Assembly: GCA_902775375.1 (NCBI GenBank)
Contig: CACYLU010000007.1
Location: 86,106 to 150,105, forward strand
Reading direction: 5' to 3'
DNA: 64,000 nucleotides
DNA from: an uncultured Bacteroidales bacterium
GTDB taxonomy: Bacteria > Bacteroidota > Bacteroidia > Bacteroidales > Bacteroidaceae
The notes below the pieces were generated by a model. It made no database searches. It saw only the letters and a program-made list of their open reading frames with translations, and was not told where the DNA came from. Each line of letters begins with the position of its first letter. Positions within the stretch are counted from its first letter, which is position 1. Below, in pieces: positions 34,266 through 42,803 of this stretch. The position numbers were made by a program, and so were the translations under genes.

Positions 34266-35117
34266 ATGAAAAAACTTTTATTACCTTTGGTAGCATGTGT
34301 AATAGCCCTATTCAGCTTCATCAGCTGCAACGACATAGAGAAGCAAGCCGGTGTGAAATTGCAAGAGGCAAAAGCAGCCTTTGAGCAAGGGAAATTTGAC
34401 GTTGCAAAGCAATTAATCGACAGCATCAAGGTACTATACCCCAAGGCATTCGACACGCGCAAGGCTAGTCTGGCTTTGCAGCGTGAGGTAGAATTGGCAG
34501 AGCAACGACAACTGGTTGACTCTATTGATAGCGAACTGGCAGAGAAGCGACAGGCCATAGAGGACATCAAAGACCATTTCGTATTAGAGAAAGACGAGCA
34601 GTACCAACGCATAGGTAACTATTTTGACAAGTCACAAACCGTAGAGAAAAACATCCATCGCTCATTCTTGCGTTTCCAAGTAAGCGAAGAGGGCAAGTTG
34701 AGCATGACCTCCACCTATTGTGGCGCCAGCAGCATCCACCACACAGCCGTGAAAGTGACAGCTCCCGACGGATCATCAGCTGAGACGCCCAACTCGAAAG
34801 ACAGTTACGAAACCACCGACCTAGGTATATACATCGAAAAAGCAGATTTTAAATTTGGTGAAGACGGAGGCGTGATTGACTTCATCACAGCCCATCAAGC
34901 AGACAACCTGAAGGTGCAGTTTATAGGCGACCGTAACTTCAGCACTAACATGACTGCTGCTGACCGCAAGGCTGCTGCCAATGTCAGTGAACTGGCCAAC
35001 TTATTAAAAAAGATTTCAGAACTGAATAAAGCCAAAGAGGAGGCACAACTGAAGATACGTTACATTGAGAAGCGCATTGCAGACAAAGCTGCAGAAGAAA
35101 AAGCAGAGCTAGAATAA
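34266..35117 (+). CDS. Hypothetical coiled-coil lipoprotein
   Basis: 283 aa, function not recognised. The signal peptide ends FSFISC (Cys21). Residues 25-60 (LQEAKAAFEQGKFDVAKQLIDSIKVLYP) look like a single TPR hairpin. Residues about 65-110 and 240-283 are heptad-rich helices (ELAEKRQAIEDIKDH and LLKKISELNKAKEEAQLKIRYIEKRI), likely to pair as a coiled coil. Between them is a beta-rich domain (about 125-225: FLRFQVSEEGKLSMTSTYCGAS). It is probably anchored in the outer or inner membrane facing the periplasm. It stands alone between cca and the broken dinB. Confidence 0.75.
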   Translation: MKKLLLPLVACVIALFSFISCNDIEKQAGVKLQEAKAAFEQGKFDVAKQLIDSIKVLYPKAFDTRKASLALQREVELAEQRQLVDSIDSELAEKRQAIEDIKDHFVLEKDEQYQRIGNYFDKSQTVEKNIHRSFLRFQVSEEGKLSMTSTYCGASSIHHTAVKVTAPDGSSAETPNSKDSYETTDLGIYIEKADFKFGEDGGVIDFITAHQADNLKVQFIGDRNFSTNMTAADRKAAANVSELANLLKKISELNKAKEEAQLKIRYIEKRIADKAAEEKAELE

Positions 35118-35235
35118 TACTTTTTTACAGTATCTTCCTTTAAATCCTCCATACCTAATCAAGGTTCTTACTTGTATCTAACATTGAGTCTGATACTAGC
35201 AATCTCTATGCAAGGAAGGGAATATAGATAATCTT

Positions 35236-36124
35236 ATGAAGATTATTCATGTGGATATGGATCAGTTTTTTGCTGCAGTTGAACAGCTTGATCAGCCATC
35301 GCTAATGGGCAAGCCAATTGCGGTTGGGCATGATGCAGAACGTGGTGTAGTATCTACTGCTAGCTATGAAGCAAGAAAGTATGGCGTTCATTCTGCACAA
35401 TCTATACAGGTAGCGAAACGATTATGCCCACAACTCATCATTGTAGAACCACATTTCCAGCGTTACAAAGAGGTATCTAGCCAAGTGCATGAAATATTTA
35501 ATGACTATACCGATATTATAGAACCTATCTCACTCGATGAAGCATTCCTCGATGTGACAGAGAACAAGAAAGGGATGGAGTTGGGTGTAGATATTGCTAG
35601 GGAAATCAAACAACGTATCTATGACAGCACTGGACTGACGGCTTCGGCTGGTGTGAGCTATTGCAAGTTCCTCGCCAAGATAGCCTCCGATTGGCGCAAG
35701 CCCAATGGTCTAACTGTGATACATCCAGACAGGGCACTCGATTTCATCGCCAAACTCAAGATAGAGAAAATATGGGGCGCAGACTTTCGAAAAGGATATC
35801 AGCGAGCAGTCAACTATCATCATCAAACTCTACCACACCGTACTCGAGCTGGAGCGACGTATTTCTAAGAACAATTTCGAAGGACGAACCTTAACGCTAA
35901 AAGTCAAGTTTCAAGACTTTCATCAAATTACCCGCAGCCTTACAGTTGACCACATTCTGCGAACCAAAGATGACATTCTGCCTTTAGCTAAAAAGCTTTT
36001 GCAACAAGTAGAATACCATTCTCACCCTATTCGTCTCATAGGATTAGGTGTTTCCAACCAAAAGGGCGACATACCAAATGAGAAGCGCCAATGGATAGAG
36101 CTGGAGTTAGAATTTAAAGACTAA
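35236..36124 (+). pseudogene. dinB: DNA polymerase IV with internal out-of-frame deletion
   Basis: The first 180 codons are a normal Y-family polymerase: MKIIHVDMDQFFAAVEQ, STASYEARKYGVHSAQS, EPISLDEAFLDVT with the catalytic Asp and Glu residues, and SAGVSYCKFLAKIASDWRKPNG. After KIEKIWG the frame jumps. The expected GPVTAKKM thumb helix-hairpin-helix and the start of the little-finger domain are absent. From 35793 the correct little-finger sequence resumes in another frame (FEKDISEQSTIIIKLYHTVLEL, then GRTLTLKVKFQDFHQITRS) and runs to a natural stop at 36124. About 70 residues are missing. The main frame stops at 35868. A functional translesion polymerase is very unlikely; only the palm and fingers could be made. 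Confidence 0.88.
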
Positions 36125-36146
36125 ACGATTGATTCAAACCAGACTA

Positions 36147-37373
36147 TTATAAACCATTTTGAAGTATTTGCACCTGTTCTGCAGCCATAAGACAAGGTTC
36201 GCTGTTACAGTTACCGATAGACTTCCAAGCATGTCGAACTGCATCAAGATATTGTTTACGGCTCAACAATCCATTGTTCAGTCCCCAAGCTAAAGCATAG
36301 CAGATATAACTCTCGGTGTCAACATCAACACTGTGTGAGGAAGGGTCCAGCAAACTATTTTTCCACAAACCATTAGGCTGCTGCAATTCTACAAATCTGC
36401 TTGCTATCTCACGATACAACTGTTCGTCAGCAGCTGAACGCTGATTCTGCATCTTCTTCACCAAACCAACAAGGAAAAAAGCATTGTCAACGGTGCTATA
36501 GTCGCCTGTACCATTGTCGAACAAGCGTTCTGTTTTGTTGTACAACTCATTATAGTGAGCAGTATAAGAATTAAAAACCCTGTCCAGATCTGTCACTTCG
36601 TTGGTAGAACGAGTGGTAACATCACCTTGTCCACGTAGGCGTGTCACATTATGCAGCCGTTCATCAGTAGAAATACGCACCTGTCGTCTGTTGATTGTGC
36701 TTACCTCCTCTGAAGTATTTCCCTTTCCGCCACGATAAACTGGATTAACAGCACGTTGCGCCTCAGAGCGAACGGGAGTCTTAACTTGTATAGGAGTACC
36801 CTCACTCTTCACTTCGCTGGTTGGGGGAAGAGAAGATGGGGCTATAGACTGAGATATTTGTGTTGTTTTTTTGATGGATGAAGTTGATTCCGTAGCTGAA
36901 GGCTTTACGACTGATTGCCGTGAAACTTGCTCAACTAACTCAGGTTTCTGCATAGATATATCTTGTCCTTCTGATACAGGAATAACAACCTTGGGAGCCT
37001 CACTGACTTTCTCAACGGTCTGCGGTGTCGTAATAGGTGTTGGTATCTCTTTATACGCCACTTGAGCTACAGAAGAGTCGATACTAGGTACTTGAATTGC
37101 CTTGTCGGATGCCAGGAACCAGATACCTGCCCCTGCAAAAAGCACAACAACAGCAGCTGCTGCCACTACCCTCCATGAACGAAAGGGTATGACTTTGGCC
37201 TTGGATACTTCTACTTTATCCAATGGGGCGTTAGCATGCAAATCTGCTTGCAGCCTCTCCCAACCATTCACAGGAATTTCCTCCTCGAAATCCTCAAGGC
37301 AGTCCTTCCATTGCTTCAACCATATGTCATCTTGCTCTTTCATATCAATATCCATTGTTTCTTCTCCATTCAT
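36147..37373 (-). CDS. Anti-sigma-like membrane protein with GH105-like C-terminal region
   Basis: 408 aa. A cytoplasmic N-terminus (about 1-65; DIWLKQWKDCLEDFEEEIPVNGWERLQADL) resembles the sigma-binding region of Bacteroidales anti-sigma and YIP-type membrane proteins. One membrane segment follows (about 70-90, VVAAAAVVVLFAGAGIWFLA), then a long Ser/Thr/Pro/Val-rich linker. The C-terminal 120 residues contain VELQQPNGLWKNSLLDP and ESYICYALAWGLNNGLLS, then YLDAVRHAWKSI. These resemble the helical-barrel repeats of GH105 unsaturated rhamnogalacturonyl hydrolases. It overlaps the sigma factor gene by 29 bases, so it is co-translated. Inferred: an anti-sigma factor with an extracytoplasmic ligand domain. 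Catalysis is not supported, since only part of a barrel is present. Confidence 0.6.
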   Translation of the reverse strand: MNGEETMDIDMKEQDDIWLKQWKDCLEDFEEEIPVNGWERLQADLHANAPLDKVEVSKAKVIPFRSWRVVAAAAVVVLFAGAGIWFLASDKAIQVPSIDSSVAQVAYKEIPTPITTPQTVEKVSEAPKVVIPVSEGQDISMQKPELVEQVSRQSVVKPSATESTSSIKKTTQISQSIAPSSLPPTSEVKSEGTPIQVKTPVRSEAQRAVNPVYRGGKGNTSEEVSTINRRQVRISTDERLHNVTRLRGQGDVTTRSTNEVTDLDRVFNSYTAHYNELYNKTERLFDNGTGDYSTVDNAFFLVGLVKKMQNQRSAADEQLYREIASRFVELQQPNGLWKNSLLDPSSHSVDVDTESYICYALAWGLNNGLLSRKQYLDAVRHAWKSIGNCNSEPCLMAAEQVQILQNGL

Positions 37374-37947
37374 TCACTCGCTCTTTCAGTATAGCTCTTG
37401 CCCTTACCAACTGCGAGGCAGACGACTTGTTATTGATACCCAACTCTTTGCCAATCTCAATGTGGTTCTTGCCCTCAAACACATGCATATTAAATACAGC
37501 ACGATAGCCAGGGGGCAATTCCTCAATAAACTGCATCAGCACTTTCTTGGGAATGATCTCAATGTCAGGTCCTTCATCCGGTCTATCCACATCATCACGC
37601 AACTCAGCAGTGTTCTCCAATTCAACCGACTGGCTCATCACATCGTTCTTACGGAGGCGTTGTAGTGCAAGGTTTGCCATCACGCGTGCCATCCAAGCAG
37701 GCAAGGTGCCCTCACCCTGCCATTCAAACTTGTCAAATGAGTCGTAGAGCTTAATATATCCGTCATGCAACAAGTCCTCTGCCTCTTCGCGATTACCCAT
37801 GTATCGCATACAAATAGCCATCAACTTGCCGGCATAGCGTTCGTAGAGCTGCCTGCGGGCCAGATCATCGCCTCGCTTGCACCCTTCCACCAGCTCTTGC
37901 TCAGTGAGAGTCTGCTTCCCTAGTCGCCTTACAATTCTTAAATCCAT
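37345..37947 (-). CDS. ECF-type RNA polymerase sigma factor
   Basis: 200 aa. Region 2 is ARRQLYERYAGKLMAICMRYMGNREEAEDLLHDGYIKLYDSF with WMARVMANLALQRLRK. Region 4 is IEELPPGYRAVFNMHVFEGKNHIEIGKELGI with a helix-turn-helix ending SQLVRARAILKERV. There is no region 3, as expected for an extracytoplasmic-function sigma factor. The linker between the two regions is long and acidic (DRPDEGPDIEII). It is transcribed with the overlapping downstream membrane protein, the classic sigma/anti-sigma layout. Confidence 0.93.
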   Translation of the reverse strand: MDLRIVRRLGKQTLTEQELVEGCKRGDDLARRQLYERYAGKLMAICMRYMGNREEAEDLLHDGYIKLYDSFDKFEWQGEGTLPAWMARVMANLALQRLRKNDVMSQSVELENTAELRDDVDRPDEGPDIEIIPKKVLMQFIEELPPGYRAVFNMHVFEGKNHIEIGKELGINNKSSASQLVRARAILKERVNEWRRNNGY

Positions 37948-37987
37948 AATTTAGAACACTACTGCATCCTTTTAGAAAACTTTTTTG

Positions 37988-38018
37988 CAAAAATAATGCA
38001 AGCCGAAGACAGAACAAA
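37988..38018 (-). promoter_or_regulatory. Promoter of sigma/anti-sigma operon
   Basis: Minus-strand TATTTTTG (37995-37988), with TTTG (38018-38015) 19 bases upstream: an ordinary housekeeping match, 40 bases from the start codon. Transcription therefore need not depend on the ECF factor itself. Confidence 0.75.
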
Positions 38019-38110
38019 ATAAACTTGATTATTTTTTATGTTGAGATGAAGCTTATTTTCCCTAAAAAAGTGGAAATTCTTTTATTTCGCTATATCATAT
38101 TATCAATGAA

Positions 38111-38137
38111 GGGAGAGTCTTTTGCCAAGACTCTCCC
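38111..38137. terminator. Hairpin terminator downstream of aquaporin gene
   Basis: An 11-bp perfect stem GGGAGAGTCTT (38111-38121 with 38127-38137) with a 5-base loop, 33 bases past the aquaporin stop. The T run is poor on either strand. Confidence 0.7.
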
Positions 38138-38169
38138 TCTCCTCAATACTATCTACAAATCAAAGAAAA

Positions 38170-38844
38170 TTACTTCTCCTCAGGCTTAATGCACTTCCAA
38201 ATGCATGCTGCGATAGCACCACCCACCAATGGGCCTACAATGAATACCCACAGATCAGCTAAAGCCTTGCCACCTTGGAACAGAGCTGGGCCAATAGAAC
38301 GAGCAGGATTCACTGATGTGCCTGTAAAGTGGATACCTACTAAGTGAATAAGAATCAGAGATAAACCAATAGCCAAGCCTGCAAAGTTATTAGTAGCACC
38401 ATTAGTCTTTGAAGTAGCGCCTAAAACTACCAACACAAACAAGGCTGTCAAAACGATTTCTACGATCAGACCATTGATAGCACCGTATGTGCAAGCGTTA
38501 GCACCAGTAGCAGTGGTAATCACAGCAGCTGGGTCTGTAGCAACGATACCTGCCAATACAGCAGCAGCTAAGATGGCACCAATTACTTGGAATACCATAT
38601 ACATACCGCAATCTTTAGCACTAATGCCGCCATTAAGGAAAACGCCCAAGGTAATGGCAGGATTAATGTGGCAACCAGAGATACCACCAATTGTATAAGC
38701 CATTGCAACAACAGCCAGACCAAAAGCGATGGCTGTGCCAACTATAGAAGCGGTGTCTTGACCGCAACCCAGAGCCACAGCAGCGCCGCAACCCAAGAAA
38801 GTAAGTACGAATGTACCCACTAATTCAGCTAAATACTTTTTCAT
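38170..38844 (-). CDS. aqpZ: Aquaporin (MIP family, AqpZ-like)
   Basis: 224 aa, six membrane segments and two half-helices. The two pore motifs are HINPAITLG near residue 60 and SVNPARSIGPALF near 178. The residues around the filter and the short length without extra loops favour a water channel (AqpZ) over a glycerol facilitator (GlpF, usually 250-280 aa). No glycerol kinase gene is adjacent. It is transcribed alone; the upstream GH13 gene has its own terminator. Confidence 0.92.
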   Translation of the reverse strand: MKKYLAELVGTFVLTFLGCGAAVALGCGQDTASIVGTAIAFGLAVVAMAYTIGGISGCHINPAITLGVFLNGGISAKDCGMYMVFQVIGAILAAAVLAGIVATDPAAVITTATGANACTYGAINGLIVEIVLTALFVLVVLGATSKTNGATNNFAGLAIGLSLILIHLVGIHFTGTSVNPARSIGPALFQGGKALADLWVFIVGPLVGGAIAACIWKCIKPEEK

Positions 38845-38935
38845 ACATATTATGTTTTAAAGATGAAACATCTAATCAACACACCAAATTTCTAAATTTA
38901 TTTTGATATAAACAAATATTTTATGAAAAAATAGA

Positions 38936-38956
38936 GGATGCGTCTTTTACGCATCC
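38936..38956 (-). terminator. Terminator of GH13 gene
   Basis: A perfect 8-bp stem GGATGCGT (38936-38943 with 38949-38956), followed on the minus strand by a T-rich run. It starts 10 bases past the GH13 stop. Confidence 0.82.
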
Positions 38957-38965
38957 CCCATCAAT

Positions 38966-40276
38966 TTATTTCTTAAGAATAAAATACTCATAGGGTTGAA
39001 GGGTTATCTCCGTTGAAGGGAGTTGTTTATCCTTGTCATGCATCATATCAGTTACCTTCTTTTCTTGCCATTCCTTAGGTATGTATGCTGATACTTCTCG
39101 GTTGCGAACATTTACAACAATCAGAAAATTCTGATTCTCATAACGTTTTTCAAACAACATCACATCATCAGCTGGATAAGCTACGAGTTGCCCCCATTTC
39201 AAAGCACCATATTTATTATATAAGGTGAGAAGAGTTTTGTACTCATTATAGACTTCAGGATTGGACATCCAGTTGATAGGTTTCCAGTGGAAGAAGTTAA
39301 GACGCTCAGGATAAGCCACCTCCTGACTACCATATAATAAAGCACCACCACGTAGGAAGATGGTCTCCACAAAAGCTGCCATGGAGCCACGTACACCTCC
39401 ATATTCTTCAACAGGAGAATGCCCTGCTGCTTCGTCATGGTTGGTAATAAAGCGCAACTTTACTTTACCCTGAGGGATAGTGTCATATTCCATATAGTCT
39501 GTTTGGAGCAATTTGATCGCACTGCTATCGCGTTGGAATACATCACGGTTTGCGTTCATATAGTCCCATGAATAGTTCATGTCGAAACCTGCATCAAAAT
39601 GATCGGCACGCTTACCTTCAGCCAGCATTAGCAGGCGTTTAGGCATGGCACGCATGGAGTCAACGGCCTGCTTCCAAAAATCATACGGCACAAAATCGGC
39701 AGCATCACAACGATAACCGTCGATTCCCACCTCTTTGATCCAATACTTCATGGCATCAATCATGGCCAAGCGCATATCAGGATTATCAAAGTTCAGATCA
39801 GCCACATCTTCCCAGTTGGTAGTTGCTGGCCAAATAATATTGCCCTCCATGTCATGAGTATACCACTCAGGGTGATCATTTATCCATGCATGATCCCAAG
39901 ATGTATGATTAGCTACCCAGTCCATAATGACGCTAATACCTTTTTTATGGCAAAGATCAACCAGGCGTTTAAAATCTTCGAGGGAACCATATTTAGGATT
40001 AACTGCCTTATAATCTCGAATACAGTAAGGAGAGTTCTTTGCTTTCAAAACACCTTGTTCATACATAGGCATAAACCACATTACATTAACGTGCAGGGCC
40101 CTAATGGAATCTAGACGATTGGCAATAACATTGAAAGCTCCTTCTTGTGCAAACACTAATGGGTTAACCTCATACATAATGACATCATGAGGATCAGGAA
40201 GGGTGTAGCCTTCCTTTGGGGGCTGACAGGCAATCATTGTTACGGCTATTGCCAAAAGGAATAATATTTTTTTCAT
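38966..40276 (-). CDS. Alpha-amylase-family (GH13) lipoprotein
   Basis: 436 aa from the ATG at 40276 (a TTG three codons upstream is less likely). The lipobox VTMIAC gives a lipidated Cys17. The conserved GH13 regions are all visible: MDWVANHTSWDH, GYRCDAADFVP with the nucleophile Asp, LMLAEGKRADHF with the acid/base Glu, and FITNHDEAAG with the third Asp. A small C-terminal beta domain follows (FLIVVNVRNREVSAYIP). It should act on alpha-glucans outside the cytoplasm. It is not in a susCD locus, so it may supplement a starch system elsewhere. Confidence 0.9.
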   Translation of the reverse strand: MKKILFLLAIAVTMIACQPPKEGYTLPDPHDVIMYEVNPLVFAQEGAFNVIANRLDSIRALHVNVMWFMPMYEQGVLKAKNSPYCIRDYKAVNPKYGSLEDFKRLVDLCHKKGISVIMDWVANHTSWDHAWINDHPEWYTHDMEGNIIWPATTNWEDVADLNFDNPDMRLAMIDAMKYWIKEVGIDGYRCDAADFVPYDFWKQAVDSMRAMPKRLLMLAEGKRADHFDAGFDMNYSWDYMNANRDVFQRDSSAIKLLQTDYMEYDTIPQGKVKLRFITNHDEAAGHSPVEEYGGVRGSMAAFVETIFLRGGALLYGSQEVAYPERLNFFHWKPINWMSNPEVYNEYKTLLTLYNKYGALKWGQLVAYPADDVMLFEKRYENQNFLIVVNVRNREVSAYIPKEWQEKKVTDMMHDKDKQLPSTEITLQPYEYFILKK

Positions 40277-40301
40277 ATTCGTCAATGGTTAGAATAAAAA
40301 A

Positions 40302-40324
40302 GGGACTGCGCTAAGCACAGTCCC
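40302..40324 (-). terminator. Terminator of fructose-bisphosphate aldolase gene
   Basis: A 7-bp stem GGGACTG (40302-40308 with 40318-40324) followed on the minus strand by six T residues. It is 22 bases past the aldolase stop and separates it from GH13. Confidence 0.85.
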
Positions 40325-40345
40325 AGAAAAATACATAATTGATTA

Positions 40346-41353
40346 TTAGCACTGAGCCAATTTACCGTCAGAACCAAGCACATCGGTAATTTTGTGCTTG
40401 TAAAGTTCTTCCATCAGATCACGAGCTGGACCGCAGTACTTACGTGGGTCGAACTCTCCTGGCTTATCGTGGAACACCTTGCGAACAGCAGCGGTAAATG
40501 CCAAACGAGAGTCTGAGTCGATATTGATCTTGCAAACAGCGCTCTTAGAAGCACGGCGCAGCTGCTCCTCTGGAATACCTACTGCATCAGGTAACTTACC
40601 ACCGTTAGCGTTGATGATGTCAACATACTCCTGCGGAACTGAAGAAGAGCCGTGAAGTACGATTGGGAAACCAGGCAACTGCTTCATGATAGCATCGAGC
40701 ACGTCAAATGCCAATGGAGGAGGTACCAGCCTACCAGTCTTCGGGTCGCGTGTGCACTGCTCTGGCTTGAACTTGTATGCACCATGAGAAGTTCCGATAG
40801 AGATAGCCAAGCTATCAACGCCAGTCTTAGAGGTGAAGTCGATTACCTCTTCAGGCTTTGTGTAATGAGATTCCTCAGCCTGTACCTCATCTTCAACACC
40901 TGCTAATACGCCCAATTCACCTTCAACAGTTACATCGAACTGATGAGCATACTCAACCACTTTACGTGTGAGAGCTACATTCTCATCATAAGGCAGAGAA
41001 GAACCGTCAATCATTACAGAAGAGAAGCCCAAGTCAATACAGTTCTTGCAAAGTTCATAGCTATCGCCATGATCAAGATGGAGAACAATCTCTGGATGAG
41101 CGCATCCCAACTCCTTAGCATACTCTACAGCTCCCTGTGCCATGTAACGCAGCAGCGTAGGGTTAGCATAGTTGCGGGCACCCTTAGAAACTTGCAGGAT
41201 GACCGGTGACTTCAACTCCGAAGAAGCTTTGATGATAGCCTGCAACTGCTCCATATTGTTGAAGTTGAATGCAGGAATGGCGTAACCGCCTTCAATGGCC
41301 CTCTTAAACATCGCACGGGTGTTTACCAAGCCTAATTCTTTGTAATTAACCAT
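40346..41353 (-). CDS. fba: Class II fructose-bisphosphate aldolase
   Basis: 335 aa. The zinc-binding and catalytic segments are present: IVLHLDHGDSYELCKNCI, SVMIDGSSLPYDENV, VEGELGVLAGVED, AISIGTSHGAYKF and IVLHGSSSVPQEYVD. The enzyme interconverts fructose-1,6-bisphosphate with dihydroxyacetone phosphate and glyceraldehyde-3-phosphate. It is transcribed alone, divergent from ribosomal protein L31. A candidate minus-strand -7 box TATTTTTG lies at 41402-41395. Confidence 0.95.
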   Translation of the reverse strand: MVNYKELGLVNTRAMFKRAIEGGYAIPAFNFNNMEQLQAIIKASSELKSPVILQVSKGARNYANPTLLRYMAQGAVEYAKELGCAHPEIVLHLDHGDSYELCKNCIDLGFSSVMIDGSSLPYDENVALTRKVVEYAHQFDVTVEGELGVLAGVEDEVQAEESHYTKPEEVIDFTSKTGVDSLAISIGTSHGAYKFKPEQCTRDPKTGRLVPPPLAFDVLDAIMKQLPGFPIVLHGSSSVPQEYVDIINANGGKLPDAVGIPEEQLRRASKSAVCKINIDSDSRLAFTAAVRKVFHDKPGEFDPRKYCGPARDLMEELYKHKITDVLGSDGKLAQC

Positions 41354-41475
41354 TTTGTTTACTATATTAAGTTATTAATAGTTTCTTCCATCCGCAAAAA
41401 TACACATTCTATTTCAAAAAATAAAAAAAGTTGCACTATTTTTGCAAAATCTTTTTTGGTTTCAGATAAAAGCAT

Positions 41476-41483
41476 TATCTTTG
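41476..41483 (+). promoter_or_regulatory. -7 box of rpmE2
   Basis: TATCTTTG, 68 bases before the ATG at 41552. TTTG at 41455-41458 is slightly close (17 bases). The leader of about 60 bases is longer than at most genes here. Confidence 0.55.
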
Positions 41484-41551
41484 CACCCCGTAACTAAGAC
41501 CATTACACTTTACAATCATATAACTGAATTTAAATTAAAAAAATAAGAACA

Positions 41552-41803
41552 ATGAAAGAAGGTATTCATCCAACAAATTACCGCCCGGTAGTATTCAAGG
41601 ATATGTCAAACGGCGACATGTTCCTGAGTCGTTCTACCTGCAAGACCAACGAGACAATTGAGTTTGAAGGCGAGACTTACCCATTGGTTAAGCTTGAGAT
41701 TTCAAGCACCTCTCACCCATTCTATACTGGTAAGAGCAAGCTGGTAGATACAGCTGGACGCGTAGATCGCTTCATGAGCCGCTACGGTCATGTGAAGAAG
41801 TAA
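41552..41803 (+). CDS. rpmE2: Type B 50S ribosomal protein L31
   Basis: 83 aa. It opens [21 protein letters not shown], with [33 protein letters not shown] in the middle and [11 protein letters not shown] near the end. It has a single Cys rather than the CxxC pairs, so it is the zinc-independent type B form. It forms the bridge between large and small subunits. It is a stand-alone gene with a terminator at 41827-41862. Confidence 0.97.
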   Translation: MKEGIHPTNYRPVVFKDMSNGDMFLSRSTCKTNETIEFEGETYPLVKLEISSTSHPFYTGKSKLVDTAGRVDRFMSRYGHVKK

Positions 41804-41826
41804 ATCATCTTCTTTACGGATAGCAT

Positions 41827-41862
41827 AAGAAGCCTTCTTTATATGAGAGGGCTTCTTTTTTT
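41827..41862 (+). terminator. Terminator of rpmE2
   Basis: An 8-bp stem AAGAAGCC (41827-41834 with 41850-41857), a 15-base loop and a run of T residues. Confidence 0.82.
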
Positions 41863-41932
41863 GCGTATAATTTGGCTATATCTTCAATTTAGTTTACATT
41901 TGTATCATCAAAACAACAAATAACAGAATATT

Positions 41933-42790
41933 ATGAAAAAACTATTTTTCGCATTAATGACAGCAGTTTTACTGCTTTCTAGTTGTGGTTCTGTACCAAT
42001 CACTGGTCGCAAGCAGTTGAATTTAGTGTCTGACCAAGAGATACTTTCTTCTAGCTTATCACAATACTCTTCCTATATGCAAGGCGCAAAGAAGAGTGGC
42101 AATACTACACAAAGCGCTATGGTGACACGCGTTGGCAAGAAGATTGCAGCAGCTACCGAATCATATTTGAAAGCTAACGGTTTGGCAGATGAGGTAAAAA
42201 ACTTCTCTTGGGAGTTCAACCTTGTGCAGGACAACCAGCTGAACGCTTTCTGCATGCCTGGTGGTAAGATTGTGGTATACGAAGGATTGATGAAAATCAT
42301 CTCATCCGATGATGAGTTGGCTGTGGTATTAGGACATGAGGTTGCTCATGCTGTAGCCAAGCACAGCAACGAGCGTATGAGCCAGCAGTTAGTGGCACAA
42401 TATGGCGCGCAAGTATTGGGTGGCATGTTATCAAACAAGAGTGCAGCAGTACAGACTATAGCTGGTCAGGTTTATGGCATTGGCGCACAATATGGCATGA
42501 TGTTACCTTTCTCTCGTAAACATGAATCAGAAGCCGACTATATGGGGCTGATACTAATGACGATTGCAGGTTACAACCCCGATGTGGCTGTTGGTTTCTG
42601 GCAGAAGATGTCAGGTGGTGGTCAGTCATCAACTCTTGAGTTTATGAGCACACACCCAAGCGATAAGACCCGTATCAGCGACATCCAGAAAAGCCTACCT
42701 GACATCAAGAAGAAGTATGGTCAGACATCTGCAACCACTACGAAGGCTACCACAAAAAAAGTGACAAAAGCTACTGCAGTGAGGAAATAA
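41933..42790 (+). CDS. M48-family metalloprotease lipoprotein
   Basis: 285 aa. Lipobox LLLSSC (Cys18) is followed by PITGRKQLNLVSDQE, typical of the LoiP/YcaL/BepA group. The zinc motif is GHEVAHAVAKHSNERM (HExxH), and the third ligand Glu lies in HESEADYMGLILM. A Thr/Lys-rich tail ends the protein. Such lipoproteins act in the periplasm on misfolded outer-membrane proteins. It ends 13 bases before the next gene, suggesting co-transcription. Confidence 0.9.
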   Translation: MKKLFFALMTAVLLLSSCGSVPITGRKQLNLVSDQEILSSSLSQYSSYMQGAKKSGNTTQSAMVTRVGKKIAAATESYLKANGLADEVKNFSWEFNLVQDNQLNAFCMPGGKIVVYEGLMKIISSDDELAVVLGHEVAHAVAKHSNERMSQQLVAQYGAQVLGGMLSNKSAAVQTIAGQVYGIGAQYGMMLPFSRKHESEADYMGLILMTIAGYNPDVAVGFWQKMSGGGQSSTLEFMSTHPSDKTRISDIQKSLPDIKKKYGQTSATTTKATTKKVTKATAVRK

Positions 42791-42803
42791 AACAGAAGCG
42801 TAA

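Noticed and set aside
38170-40276. Aquaporin and GH13 amylase as one operon
   Set aside because: A good intrinsic terminator at 38936-38956 separates them.
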